Shown in pieces: positions 1-10,352 of a stretch of DNA of 64,000 bases. Position 1 is the stretch's first letter. Every line of letters starts with the position of its first letter. The stretch covers positions 13,063,836-13,127,835 of the forward strand of contig JAJEKV010000014.1 of assembly GCA_021234155.1 (NCBI GenBank), in the 5' to 3' direction. The position numbers were made by a program, and so were the translations under genes. Under the pieces are notes generated by a model. It had not been told where the DNA came from. It searched no databases and was given only the letters and a program-made list of their open reading frames with translations. The stretch comes from Isoetes taiwanensis (Eukaryota; Streptophyta; Lycopodiopsida; Isoetales; Isoetaceae).

Positions 1-1257
1 TGTAAAAGTGCAGTTACAAGACCCAGAACCTGCAAGCATACAAAAATGAAGCATCCATATGATAGCACTAATAGATTGAAATGCCATAACACAAAAACTA
101 AATTCGATGCTAACAAAATTAAGAGGTCTTTCACAAGTTCCATCAAAATCCTAAGCCGTGGAGTAACCACTTAGCATTAAGTTAAATTTCCAGTTAAATG
201 CCCACAGTAAATGCCCACAGATCAGAGGGACTATAATACGACACCTTAACTTTCGTGCCAGACGTCTAGACGCTTTTGCCCAGTTAGTTGGGGCACGATA
301 ATTAAGGTGACGTATCAGATTTACTTATTTTGAACTCTCTTGGAGCTTATGCCAAACCCGCCTCAACCGTGCCAAGAACGACAGTTAATGATCAGGATAA
401 GAACGCACCTGTTTATGACCATTAGAAGCAAGCAGCACTTCGCAACCTTCATCCTCAATAGTTATCTGACATAATACAGGCACAAGAAACCTCACTGCAT
501 CCAGAGAACTGCAAAAGTCTAAAGTCAATTGCCTACTCAAACAACAACTACAACAAGGCAAGTCCTCTGTACCGTTCATCATGTTCTGATCTGATAGAAA
601 GGAGAAAGGCTAGAAGCCTAAATATGCATTTCTTGTGGGCAGATGGCACTTCAGCAAGGTATCTACAACGAAAATTGCATCAAAAACGAAAATTGCCATA
701 CTCCACAGGTCGTTTATTAACATGCTCTAATCTGAGGTGGTTTCTTAACATGCTCTAATCAGTTTGTCTAATAACATGCTCTAATCTTATTTGAGCCCAG
801 ATACTCACCTGCCTATGAGACGAACTGATGCAAGGAGAACATCTCCCTGATTGGCATTAAAATCCTTGATAAGAATGGAAGAATGTATTAGTGGCTACTA
901 AAGATAATTAAGACCAATGTTCTTCAACTCTTTATGTTCCAGGAGTCTCCTTCTAGCTTTAATGTCCGATGTAGAGCCAGAAAAAATAAAAAACACAATA
1001 ATGTATAAGGAAACATATAACAATTTCTTAATTGTCCCTTATGTAGATTTTGTTGCCTATGCCTATTACAAGTTTAATATGACACTTTATTCCAGAAATT
1101 TGTTTACAACATTCATACATGATCTTTCAAAAAACAGCAAGACAGTTTTAAGAATACACCTTTGAATCCTCCAGAAACTCCAATATTATACCGACAGTCT
1201 CATCCAGAGCAATAACAATCTTTTGCAGCGAACCATCAACCAAGCTTTCCACTTGCC
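1..1257 (-). pseudogene. Duplicated neurochondrin exons 9'-13' (copy 1, partial)
   Basis: These are copies of exons 9-13 of the complete gene: 1257-1160, 864-809, 662-573, 508-409 and 29-1 (cut by the window edge). Splice sites and frames are intact here, including the exon 11 acceptor AG that is AA in copy 2. One visible residue difference is EDEGCEVLL here against EDEGWAALL in copy 2. They lie downstream of the complete gene's stop codon and have no exons 1-5 of their own. I therefore call them a duplicated 3' half-gene rather than a gene. They could still be used by long alternative splicing from exon 5. Confidence 0.75.
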
Positions 1258-1319
1258 CTACAAAAGCATTCGACCAAAATCAGCCTGTAGAAAAACGAAC
1301 GGAAATAAATAAAGGACAA

Positions 1320-1944
1320 TACGCATAGTTGCACCAGATCATGCTCCTATGCCCATGGAATGAAATGGAACAAACAACGAACGGTAACAAGTTCCAGAAC
1401 AGCATGAGAAACAAAATTTTCATATCATATACATTATATAACCAGGTAAGGTCTGATCTAGGTTACATCAGTAGGTAGGAGCAGCATAGTTTGCTGATAC
1501 ATTAGCAAAACAGTATGACAGCTAGTCGTTTAGTTGAATATTATTTACAAAATTTTAAAACCTGGTTGCCATCATCCATCATCTTCAGAATCACATTCTT
1601 CATCTTCTTCTGACACCCACACATCTTCTCTTCAATTTCATCATGTGCTGCCTCTTGAAGATCTCCTTCGATATAGAGTACATAATTTCCAGCATAATTT
1701 CCAGTTGCATGGCATCTTCCGCCAAGCCACCAGCATTAAAAGCTATAGGATTTGCAGCCTATCACTATTAAAAGCAATAGAATAGGGATAAATTTAGGTC
1801 ACGTTGGAAAGAATCTCTATTTTTGGGCCAAAAAAAAGGTTGTTCCGGAAGCAGGTATAAATCTAAAATTGGGAATTCTGATCCATTTGCTGTTTCGTTC
1901 CCGTTCCCTTTGGTTTCGTTCCTATATTCCAGTGCAACTATGAC
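1320..1944. repeat. Dispersed repeat, member 1
   Basis: This stretch shares an ordered series of blocks with about 10735-11400: the block around TTGCACCAGATC, then ATATCATATACATTATAT, CATCAGTAGGTAGGA, CACCAGCATTAAAAGCTAT and GGATAAATTTAGGTC. The rightmost part has a run of GTTCC/CGTTCCC words. It ends where the copia element begins. Coding potential is poor. It is probably an old non-autonomous element; I could not find its ends. Copy 2 is at about 26396-27030. Confidence 0.6.
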
Positions 1945-2195
1945 TGTTAGAATATTGTATTCTACGTGTCATGATGACTAGGCACGTATGCTTGTTGCTG
2001 ACATGGCATATCATCATGAGCCATAGTCATGCTTGCTGATGTGGCATAGAGCATGCTTGTTGCTGACATGGCAAGCCTTTATAAGCCATAGTCACGCTAG
2101 TAGTTGGTTTTTTTATCCAGTTGTGAGTCGAAGTGAAGCTTGTCATTTGTATCTTCTCTCTATTTTCAATACATTGAAAATCCTTAAGTCTTTCA
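1945..2195 (+). repeat. 5' LTR of the 1945-7493 copia element
   Basis: This 251-bp LTR starts TGTTAGAATATT and ends AAGTCTTTCA. It contains a repeated word TTGCTGACATGGC and a TATA-like CTTTATAAGCC near 2078-2089, a plausible promoter core. The motif GATGACTAGGCA followed by GCTGACATGGC recurs in the LTRs at 43286-43514 and, more loosely, 48461-48698, so these families are related. Confidence 0.93.
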
Positions 2196-2208
2196 TGGTA
2201 TCAAAGCC
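2196..2208 (+). other. Primer-binding site (tRNA-Met type)
   Basis: TGGTATCAAAGCC follows the 5' LTR without a gap. It differs by one base from the usual plant copia site TGGTATCAGAGCC, which pairs with the 3' end of initiator tRNA-Met. Confidence 0.9.
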
Positions 2209-2616
2209 GGATTTGAAAAAGAGAGGCAGTGCAATTGAAGAACGTCAAATTTGACGTCAAATTTGTTCTACCTTTGGAATCTTTTTCGAATTTAGTCTGT
2301 AAACTGGAGCGGATTTGAGCAGGCTTTCCAGAGAGTCTACTCTTATCAAGATCGGGTGAATCAGGGTGGTTTTCTTGTGGTTTTTGCAAGTTTGGTGAAT
2401 AGAGGTGGTTCTGCCTCAGAATTGTGAAATTCTTGATCGAAAAGTAATCTTTCTCTGCAATTTTCTCGCCGCTCAGGCCAGTTTTTATCAGTATAGTCGA
2501 AATCCTATTCATTTTGTTGAATCTTTTCTTCACTGCTGATACTTTCTTTGAAAGATTGGTCTGTTTTATCAAGTTTTCTCGATCTTTGTGATCTACATTA
2601 CAGTTTTCACAGTCAA

Positions 2617-3504
2617 ATGGCTTCTCATGCTGATCCTTGGAAGTATTTCACTCATCCAGTATTGGATGCAGAGAATTATTTTACCTGGAGGGATGCCTTT
2701 GAAATAAATCTGAATCTGAGAGATTTGGGAGATGTTTTTCTTTCCACATGGAATCCTATCAATGCAGAAGATCAAAAGAAAGATATGTATGCTCTAAATC
2801 ATCTCAAGACTTGTATCTGTGCTGATTTTCAGAGGGATATTAGAGGATTTAAAATTTTTAAAGAAGCTTTTGAATTTCTTCAAAACACATGTGTACAACA
2901 AGGCGAAGGACAGAGAATCATGTTCCAGAGTAAGCTGGACAATCTTAGGCTGGAGGAGTGCAAGAATATGGTAGATTATTTGCAACAATGCAAGGCCTTG
3001 AGAGAGAAGTTTTTTGGAGCAGGAGGGAGTATGACCGAGATTACTTTCATTATGTATGTTCTGAAAGGATTGTCTAAAGAGTATCAGCATATTGTTGATC
3101 ATTATCACATGAAAGTCAAGATCAAGATTACCTTCACTCAACTCCAACAAAAATTACTGGATGCAGAATCAAGTAGAAGAAGAAGAGATCAATATGAGCA
3201 TGCACATTATTCAGCTAAGTCTTCTTCTAATACTGTTTCTTCTTCCTCTTCCATTGATTCTTCTAAAGAATTAGTGCCTAAATCCTCCTTTGATTTGGTT
3301 CCATCATCTCGTGAACCTTATGCTTGTTGGTTTTGTGGAAAGAAAGGGCACATCAAACGTGATTGTAGGATTTCCTACAAAGGGAATTTGCTCAGTATTC
3401 AAAAGATCGTGCTATCAAATCAATTAAGTCAGAATCTGTGGCAATTTCTCCCAAGCAAGAAACAAGTGCAAATGTATCTCATATATTTCTGTTGGGGATT
3501 TTGA
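2617..3504 (+). CDS. gag: copia gag (capsid-nucleocapsid), frameshifted end
   Basis: The ATG at 2617 opens [20 protein letters not shown], a gag N-terminus also seen at 48089 on the minus strand. The capsid-like part includes [15 protein letters not shown] and [24 protein letters not shown] zinc knuckle, [14 protein letters not shown], lies near 3330-3370. After it the frame shifts: the natural continuation into protease is in another frame and reads [14 protein letters not shown]. Gag packages the element RNA into cytoplasmic particles. The copy at 27.7-28.6 kb is broken by many small changes. Confidence 0.88.
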   Translation: MASHADPWKYFTHPVLDAENYFTWRDAFEINLNLRDLGDVFLSTWNPINAEDQKKDMYALNHLKTCICADFQRDIRGFKIFKEAFEFLQNTCVQQGEGQRIMFQSKLDNLRLEECKNMVDYLQQCKALREKFFGAGGSMTEITFIMYVLKGLSKEYQHIVDHYHMKVKIKITFTQLQQKLLDAESSRRRRDQYEHAHYSAKSSSNTVSSSSSIDSSKELVPKSSFDLVPSSREPYACWFCGKKGHIKRDCRISYKGNLLSIQKIVLSNQLSQNLWQFLPSKKQVQMYLIYFCWGF

Positions 3505-3539
3505 GCTTGGTTTTCTCAATGTTGCAGCTGAGCATTTTG

Positions 3540-4594
3540 ATGAAGATATTTGGTTACTTGATTCTGCTGCTACAAAACATTTTGCAGGGAAGTCTCAAAT
3601 GTTTGATACATTAACACCTCATGATACTACCATAGTTCGAATGGCTGATGGTAATTTAGCAAACTCCAAAGGAAAAGGCAGTGTACATTTTCAAACTGAA
3701 AATTGCCTTACTCTCAAACTTGAAGATGTCATTCTAGTTCCTGGATTGTTTGTGAATCTCTTAAGTATAAGTGAATTTGATAGGAAGATGGGCTATCCAG
3801 TCTTATTCACAGGAGGATTAGTTCATATTCTGCACAAAAACCCACTGGATTTTGTAGATCTTCAAAGCCTTGGGCCTATTGCCAAAGGTTATCTCAATAA
3901 TGAAGGGTTATATGTTCTTCACAAAGGGTCTTCCTCTTCATCAAAAGTAGCTGATACCCAGTCTTCACTCTCTGCAGCAGTTCCTCAATCTTCAGATTCA
4001 CTTTGGCATGCACGGTATGGACATGTTGCTCATTCTGCTTTGGTAACAGCATCTAAACATCAAATGGTTAAAGGCTTACCTATACTTAAAGCTCAAGTTC
4101 TTGATTTGGACCTTATACATTCAGATATGTGTTATCTTCCTACTGAATCATATGGTGGAAACAGGTATTTCATGGTCTTTGTTGATGACTTTAGTAGGTA
4201 CACATGGGTGTATCCTATTAAGTTTAAGTCTCAAGCTTTTTCTCAATTCTTAACTTTCAGTCATTTGGTGGAGAATGAATTTTCCACAACTATTAAGAAG
4301 ATAAGGACAGATAATGATAATGCACGAGAGTATCTTTTTCAAGAATTTGATGATTATCTCAAATCCAAAGGTATTCATAGGGAACTCATTGTTCCCTATG
4401 CTCATCCTCAGAATGGTGTTGCAGAACGTAAGAATAGAACACTCATGGATTTAGCCCGAAGTATGTTGAAGCACAAACAGTTACCTCCACAGTTTTGGGT
4501 TACCTCCACAGTTTTGGGCAGAAGCTGTTTTAACTGCAGCCTATGTTTCGAACAGGGCTCCTACAAAATCATTGGGTATCAAGACTCCTTTTGA
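3540..4594 (+). CDS. pol: copia pol part 1: protease and integrase
   Basis: Near 3548-3590 the frame reads [11 protein letters not shown], the aspartic protease active-site region (DSA here; DSG/DTG is usual). The open frame continues to 4594. A pre-integrase motif HARYGHVAHS follows at about 4005. Integrase catalytic acidic residues are visible in [15 protein letters not shown] and NGVAERKNR, giving D-D-35-E. The CxxC half of the HHCC zinc-binding domain is missing: [18 protein letters not shown] jumps straight to the core. A 19-bp tandem duplication (4481-4499 and 4500-4518) shifts the frame, and the proper frame resumes in the next segment. Confidence 0.85.
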
Positions 4595-5279
4595 AGCTTT
4601 GTATGGTGTAAAACCAGATGTTTCTCATTTCAAGGTCTTTGGGTGTTTGGCTTTTGCTACTGTTCCAAGAGAACTTCTCCAAAAGAATGGTAAACTTGCA
4701 GACCGAGCAACAAAAGTCATTTTCATTGGTTATCAAGACAACATGAAAGCTTGGAGATGTTATGATCCGGTTACTAAGCGAGTTTTTTCATCAAGAAGTC
4801 TCATTTTTGTGGAAGATGTTGTTTACTCAAGTGAGTTCTATCAACCTCATGTGGTCGATTATGACAAGGCTATTTGCAATCAGTTTGAAATTGATACTAT
4901 TTCTCGAGCTCCTAATGATCATATATCAGGGATTCTTCCTGACTCAACACAAGTTCCTTCGAATATTGTTATTCCTCTTTCTGATTTTTCACCATCAGTG
5001 GCATCTGATCCTGTACAGTCTGTACCTAAGTCACCTGATCCATACAGTGATTTTTTACCTCTTGATTATCAGTCTCCAATTTCTGATAATTCTTCATCCT
5101 CAATTGATATGATTGTCACAGAAAATCAATCACTTCGAAGATCTCAACGGATTGCCAATCTTCCTCCAGTTCATTATTCTTGTAACTATGCTTTAATGGC
5201 ACAAGTTCTTCATGACAATGATCCTACCACTTATACAGAAGCAGCCAAGCCAAACACTCTCATTGGGTACAAGCTATGA
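4572..5279 (+). CDS. pol: copia pol part 2: integrase C-terminus and linker
   Basis: This continues pol after the 19-bp duplication at 4481-4518. It reads [20 protein letters not shown] and [13 protein letters not shown], typical of the end of copia integrase, followed by a Ser/Pro-rich linker and [17 protein letters not shown], the motif that precedes the reverse transcriptase. It ends at 5279 and the RT frame opens at 5276, so one more frame break separates them. In copy 2 (29683-30225) a block of this linker is duplicated. Confidence 0.85.
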   Translation: MGIKTPFEALYGVKPDVSHFKVFGCLAFATVPRELLQKNGKLADRATKVIFIGYQDNMKAWRCYDPVTKRVFSSRSLIFVEDVVYSSEFYQPHVVDYDKAICNQFEIDTISRAPNDHISGILPDSTQVPSNIVIPLSDFSPSVASDPVQSVPKSPDPYSDFLPLDYQSPISDNSSSSIDMIVTENQSLRRSQRIANLPPVHYSCNYALMAQVLHDNDPTTYTEAAKPNTLIGYKL

Positions 5280-6814
5280 ATGATGAGATTACCATGCTAC
5301 AAAAGCAACAAACATGGGAATTGGTACCTAAGCCTCTCAATCAGAATATTATTGGTGCTAAGTGGGTTTTTCGTACCAAGTATCATTCAGATGGCACACT
5401 CTCAAAGCACAAGGCACGTTTGGTAGCCAAAGGTTATACTCAACAGGAAGGGTTTGATTTCAATGAAGTGTTTGCACCAGTGGTTCGATTGGATACATTA
5501 AGGGCAGTCTTGGCTCTTGCAGCTCATAAAGGCTGGCCTCTTTATCAACTTGATTTCAAATCTGCATTCCTAAATGGGGACTTACAGGAAGAACTCTATA
5601 TGCAGCAGCCACCCGGATTTAAGGATAAGCTGCCACCCGGATTTAAGGATAAGCTTCATCCTGATTTTGTTTGTAAACTAAAGAAGAGTTTGTATGGATT
5701 AAAACAGGCACCTCGCTGTTGGCATCTAAAGATTAATTCCTTTCTTCTTTCTATGGGTTATCAAAGGTCTCAAGCAGATCCTAATCTTTACTATAAATTT
5801 GAAGGTGGCTCTGTCTCTATTATTCTGTTATATGTTGATGACACTATCATAACAGGAGATGTGCACATCTTATTTCTCAAACCAAAGAGATTCTTACTCA
5901 ACAGTTTGAAGTCACTGATTTGGGTCTTATGCACTACTGATTTGGGTCTTATGCACTACTGTCTTGGCCTTGAAGTTTGGCAGACTCCTACTGGTCTTGA
6001 TATTACTCAACAGAAGTATATTTCAGAACTTTTGGACAGATTTCATATGACAGATTGCAAGCCTTCACTTTTACCATGTGACATTGGTCAAAAGCTCACC
6101 CTTGAATTTGATCATGAAGATGCTGATCCTACCTTGTATAGGCAGCTTGTTGGAGCTTTATTGTACTTGACTCATTCCCGTCCAGATATTGTTTATGCAG
6201 TTGGAGTTCTTACTCGATTCATGCAACATCCCAAGCAGCCTCATTGGAAAGCAGCTAAGACTGTGCTTAGATATCTACAAGGCACTAAAACAGAAGGAGT
6301 TTTGTATCTCAGGCACAGTGATCCTAAATTGGTTTTGTTTACAGACTCTGATATGGCTTCCACAGATCTTGATCATCGAAGATGTCTTACTGGTTATGTG
6401 TCATTCTTTAAAGGTAATCCGATTACTTGGTGTTCAAAGAAACAAGCCACTACTAGTATCAGTACTACTGAAGCAGAACTGAAGGCTCTTTGTATGACTG
6501 TACAAGAAATGTTGTGGCTTATTCATCTATATGAGGATTTACGTATACCTATTAAACCTGCATCTGTTCACTGTGACAACAGTGGTGCTCTTTATCATAT
6601 CAAGGATTACAAAGGCCATCTCCAAATTAAACATATGGATATCAAACTCTGCTTTGTACGTGAACAGCTTGACAATGGTTCTCTCTCTCTTCTATATTGT
6701 TCTACTCATGATGAAGCAGCTGATGGCTTCACTAAGCCTTTGGCAGGAAAATCTTTTCAAAAGATGAAGGAAATCTTGCATATTCTACCTCGGGCATCAT
6801 CTCAGGGGGGATGA
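5276..6814 (+). CDS. pol: copia pol part 3: reverse transcriptase and RNase H
   Basis: RT begins [20 protein letters not shown] and contains [29 protein letters not shown] and the catalytic [12 protein letters not shown] near 5830. RNase H has LFTDSDMA, TTEAELKAL and VHCDNSGAL, giving the catalytic D-E-D set, and ends [16 protein letters not shown]. Two short tandem duplications lie inside: a 24-bp one in frame at 5608-5655, and a 22-bp one at 5914-5957 that restores the frame after a shift near 5860, so about 25 residues before it are out of frame. The protein would copy element RNA into cDNA. Confidence 0.9.
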   Translation: MNDEITMLQKQQTWELVPKPLNQNIIGAKWVFRTKYHSDGTLSKHKARLVAKGYTQQEGFDFNEVFAPVVRLDTLRAVLALAAHKGWPLYQLDFKSAFLNGDLQEELYMQQPPGFKDKLPPGFKDKLHPDFVCKLKKSLYGLKQAPRCWHLKINSFLLSMGYQRSQADPNLYYKFEGGSVSIILLYVDDTIITGDVHILFLKPKRFLLNSLKSLIWVLCTTDLGLMHYCLGLEVWQTPTGLDITQQKYISELLDRFHMTDCKPSLLPCDIGQKLTLEFDHEDADPTLYRQLVGALLYLTHSRPDIVYAVGVLTRFMQHPKQPHWKAAKTVLRYLQGTKTEGVLYLRHSDPKLVLFTDSDMASTDLDHRRCLTGYVSFFKGNPITWCSKKQATTSISTTEAELKALCMTVQEMLWLIHLYEDLRIPIKPASVHCDNSGALYHIKDYKGHLQIKHMDIKLCFVREQLDNGSLSLLYCSTHDEAADGFTKPLAGKSFQKMKEILHILPRASSQGG

Positions 6815-7229
6815 ATTCTTTTCTTTCAGTTTGTTTTGTAATAAGTCGTGCTAGTCATCAGGGGCCGTCTCTCATTAACCATCTACTTTATCCCTCTCTT
6901 GGAAACTCCTAACCAACCTTCAACATTTGTGTCACCTATTTCAAGTGTAGTTCAGTTACATGGTGTAGAAGTGTGGAATCAGGTGAAGGCATCAACCTGA
7001 AGTATTAGTTTAAGAATAGTTGCTGCAGCATTTACCATCCATTTTTCCTGTCTCAGAAATCTTTTAAATTCACCCCAGAATACATCTTCTCCTCCTGTTT
7101 CCCACAATACATGCATACTTGGGCTGATCTGCCAGATTGGATCTGACCAGCTAACCCAGGAAAGGAACAAAAACAGGCCCAGCTCAGATTTGGTTTGCAC
7201 TAGGGGAACTTCACAGACATCAAGGAGGA
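6815..7229 (+). other. copia 3' non-coding region and polypurine tract
   Basis: No reading frame is convincing here. A purine run CAGGGGGGATGA lies near 6804-6815, and a second, AAGGAGGA, lies directly before the 3' LTR at about 7221-7228. The latter is in the normal place for the plus-strand primer. Confidence 0.6.
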
Positions 7230-7493
7230 TGTTAGAATATTGTATTCTACGTGTCATGATGACTAGGCACGCATGCTTGTTGCTGACATGGCATATCATG
7301 AGCCATAGTCATGCTTGCTGATGTGGCATAGAGCATGCTTGTTGCTGACATGGCAAGCCTTTGCCATGTCAAGCCTTTATAAGCCATAGTCACGCTAGTA
7401 GTTGGTTTTTTTATCCAGTTGTGAGTCGAAGTGAAGCTTGTCATTTGTATCTTCTCTCTATTTTCAATACATTGAAAATCCTTAAGTCTTTCA
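7230..7493 (+). repeat. 3' LTR of the 1945-7493 copia element
   Basis: It is 264 bp and nearly identical to the 5' LTR, with a C for T at GCATGC, loss of one ATC, and a 16-bp local duplication around GCCATGTCAAGCC. It is followed by the target-site duplication ATGAC. Confidence 0.93.
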
Positions 7494-7731
7494 ATGACAA
7501 TACGCAAAACAATAAATGTGCAACGTTTACTTCTGTCTTGCATATATTTTCCTTTTTCCTCTTTCTGTAAAGAGGAGGTAAGGGAGATTTATATAATGTC
7601 AACCAATCTACTGAAAAGCAACTTTAGGATCAATATTAGGATCAACCTGGCCATTCAATTCTACTACACAAAAGGGTAATGTGCCTCGATGCAGTTGCTG
7701 TGGGTGCAGAGGTGGATTAGTTGCCAAATAG

Positions 7732-7935
7732 TGTTGGCTAAATCATTTTGTTAATGTGGAATCTAATTTTTGTATTTCAAAGTTCTATCGCCTGTGTCTT
7801 TTTAAGTACTTTTTAAGCTGATATGTCCCAACTCCAATGTACTTAAAAAATGATGTCTAATAGAAGATTTTGGTCCGTATTTTGTGTGCTCCAGCTTCTC
7901 CTCCATCTCACCTTTCGCCTCCAATTGCGTTAACA
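7732..7935 (+). repeat. Copia-type 5' LTR with primer-binding site (family B)
   Basis: This 204-bp segment starts TGTTGGCTAAAT and ends GCGTTAACA. It is followed at 7938 by TGGCATCAGAGCC, a tRNA-Met primer-binding site with one change. No second copy is present except the one in the duplicated unit (32949-33152), so the element has lost its 3' end. About 210 bp downstream comes a gag-like start. Confidence 0.82.
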
Positions 7936-8169
7936 AGTGGCATCAGAGCCTTCGGAGTCTGTCCTTGGTGATATCTGGTGGTCGTGTGAGAAGTTTTGCT
8001 TGCGAAAAGCTTGAACTGGAACAGAGAAGAGAAAGCCTTATTCTTAGACATTTCTGGACAATAAGTTGTATGAAGAATTTTTGAGAGGAGTTGAAGTTTT
8101 ATAGGTTGAGAACTGATTTGAAGAAAATAAGGTTGCTGCAGGTGTAGATCTCCAATAATTATAGGATAG

Positions 8170-8920
8170 AATGAATGGAGAAAACATTTATGCATGATAG
8201 GTTCGTCTTGAGTGGAAGAATTACCAGTCATGGAAAGAGAAGATGATAATAGCCTGTAAACCTGCAGGCCTTGTAAACCTGCAGGCCTGCTAGAAATAGT
8301 CGTAAAGCTTGAAATAACTATCAGACTCAGCAGACAGAACAGAGATGAAAGAATCTTACCAGCAAAGAAATCCTGGAGTAGACATGAGAGCTTGTATGAG
8401 ACAAAAAACCAGATGAGAATACAACTGCTACAAGATCAGATGAATTCCTTCAATGCAGGACTGCTTTGGGGCAGATCAGATAACTTTTAGCCCAATTGGC
8501 TGCTAAAGGAGTCCAATTGACTAAATACAGTGTACATAAAAGTGTACCTGAGTATGACACTGCTTACATTCGAAGAAGCAGCTGCAGGACAACAGCAGGA
8601 AGCTCTTAAAGCAAAAACCAAATAGCTGCTAAAGGAGTCCAACTGAGTGCTAAATATTGTACATAAAAGTGTACCTAAGTATGACACTGCCTGCATTTGA
8701 AGAAACAGCTGCAGGACGACCGCAGGAGCAAAAGCGAAAGACCAAACAAAGCAAATTAATTAATAATCCAAAAGGACAAGGGACATCATCCACACAAAGC
8801 AGGATGGATAACCAGTCCTTTCCTAAAGCGGACCGTTCGCCGCCAAGTGCTGCTAAAAGATTTTCCAGCTCATCAATGTATAAGCCAAAGAGTTTTGGGG
8901 CAGCCCTGTTTGACCCCTAA
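8170..8920 (+). pseudogene. copia gag relic (family B) with a 126-bp tandem repeat
   Basis: The frame near 8175 reads [20 protein letters not shown], the usual start of a copia gag. It is lost soon after a 17-bp tandem duplication at 8255-8288. A 126-bp unit is repeated, starting at 8499 and 8625 (GCTGCTAAAGGAGTCC). In copy 2 the first unit reads [17 protein letters not shown]. The rest to 8920 is open in pieces without recognised domains. Confidence 0.65.
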
Positions 8921-9149
8921 TTAAGGAAATCCAAAAAGCAGCAGTACAGTCGCCCTTTCATGGGAAAATATGGTCCATTGCTGACAAATTCCTCCTGAAA
9001 CCACCCTGGCCTTTGGCTCCAAGAAGGACTATCTCTGCATGTTCACTGACGATCAAGCCTAGTGCACTCCCATATAATCTTGCCATGACATGCCCAAACC
9101 CTGATAAGGCGGTAGTTGTTTGTGTTCATTGAGTCTCCCGCCTTAAAAA

Positions 9150-9510
9150 TTGACTTGAGCAGGCTAAGACATTTACAAGTTCCTCTTGAACTTCGCCATG
9201 CAGTATCATGCATGTATAAGCAAGTCCTTATCCAGCTTTCTCTTTCACGGACAATAGCAAATAACCAAGACCACCGAGTGAAACAAGGATGCCCTTGTTC
9301 ACCAACATTGTTCTGGCCTCAGTATTGATGAAGTAGGAGACAGGCTGTGAAGGCTGGAAGACAAGGAGGTGTGGGAGCAGATGCATATGGCTATGTGATT
9401 CAGTTAATACTTTATGAACACGACATAGTCCTTATCTCAGGTAGTGCCCCAGGACTTCAACATCATCTAGATACATTAAACGAGTTTTGTGTCCAAAGAA
9501 GTTAGATAAA
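9150..9510 (+). pseudogene. LINE (non-LTR) reverse transcriptase fragment
   Basis: Short frame pieces read [20 protein letters not shown], then [13 protein letters not shown], then [20 protein letters not shown] and [11 protein letters not shown]. This order and the [12 protein letters not shown] block are typical of LINE RT, and YEHD stands where the catalytic YADD would be. It is frameshifted and has no endonuclease part. Copy 2, at about 34360-34730, reads [20 protein letters not shown] more cleanly. Confidence 0.8.
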
Positions 9511-9539
9511 TCAAAGTGATGGAATTTCAGTAACGAGGA

Positions 9540-9722
9540 GACGCAAGGAGAGGAGGCGGAAATCAAGACTCTATTCAATAGTTATCCATACCAAACTAGA
9601 AAACATAAATAATGTTAGCTATATATGGTAACATTTCAAGTCTAGTGCCACTTGTCCCTATGGCCAAATATTACCCCTAGATAATTAACATTTAACCTTC
9701 AATACAACCGTTACAACTAACA
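9540..9722 (-). repeat. Probable 3' LTR of a minus-strand copia relic
   Basis: On the minus strand a purine tract AAAGGGGGGAATG (plus 9755-9767) lies downstream of the RNase H relic. About 30 bp further a TGTTAGTTGTAACGG start is seen at 9722. The far end is not defined. No matching 5' LTR was found. Copy 2 starts at 34946. Confidence 0.5.
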
Positions 9723-9825
9723 TTACTTACTTTACTCATTATTTCTTTTCATTCCCCCCTTTAATGAGTAAACATCAAAGAAATATTCACAAAATTACAG
9801 CGGGAGATATTCTTCAAGCTGTAGA

Positions 9826-10350
9826 CTACAAGTTTGCTTCTACACGTGCTTCGAACTTCTCTTTTAGAAGCGGTTTGGTCGTAATATCTGCTGGCTGATC
9901 ATGTGTATTGCAGTAAACAAGCTCAATAGTACCATCAAGTGCCTTTTCTCTGATAAAATGGTACTGCACTTCAATGTGCTTGTTGCACGCATGGAAAGCA
10001 GGATTGTTTGCTAGCTGAATACTGCTCAAATTGTCACAATAAATGACAATCTTGTTCCCGCTGAAAATTTTCAAAGCATCAAATATTTTGTGAAGCCAAA
10101 TGGTCACTAGCTGCATCTGCACAGGCTCTATATTCAGCCTCTGTAGAACTTTTAAAAACTATGGGCTCTTTTTACTGCTCCAACTAATAACTGCAGCGCC
10201 AAAAATAAATGCATACCCCCTTGTGGAGTGACGATCGTCCACACAACCAAAGATAGTCCGTCCACGCCAAAAATAGTCCGTGATCATAAAACCTTCAAGT
10301 TCAGAAAAGCATAAACTTCCTTCCAATTGAAGTTCACTGTTGTTGTGTCT
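9826..10350 (-). pseudogene. copia RNase H relic, minus strand
   Basis: Minus-strand frames read [28 protein letters not shown], then [34 protein letters not shown] and [11 protein letters not shown]. These are consecutive parts of copia RNase H with the catalytic D in YCDN. The upstream part is cut off at an inverted-repeat element. Copy 2 at 35064-35560 is cleaner, with [17 protein letters not shown]. Confidence 0.82.
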
Positions 10351-10352
10351 AT

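Larger units (their letters stand above)
1945..7493 (+). mobile_element. Ty1/copia LTR retrotransposon, complete, ATGAC target-site duplication
   Basis: The element has two LTRs beginning TGTTAG and ending TTTCA, a primer-binding site directly after the 5' LTR, gag and pol in copia order (protease, integrase, RT, RNase H), and a purine tract before the 3' LTR. The 5-bp duplication ATGAC lies at 1940-1944 and 7494-7498. The LTRs differ by one substitution, a 3-bp indel and a 16-bp insertion, so the insertion is fairly young. It sits in duplicated intron 8, opposite in orientation to the host gene. Frameshifts in pol and a missing CxxC pair in the integrase make it unlikely to move on its own now. 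Confidence 0.95.

Noticed and set aside
1534-1785. Plus-strand Ser/His-rich frame ([17 protein letters not shown]) and its acidic minus-strand shadow
   Set aside because: It is part of the dispersed repeat; member 2 at 10735-11400 does not preserve the frame.
2201-3150. Minus-strand frames opposite the copia gag
   Set aside because: They are shadows of gag on the other strand with no domain.
7247-7543. Minus-strand frames across the 3' LTR
   Set aside because: They are translations of LTR sequence on the wrong strand and recur wherever the LTR does.
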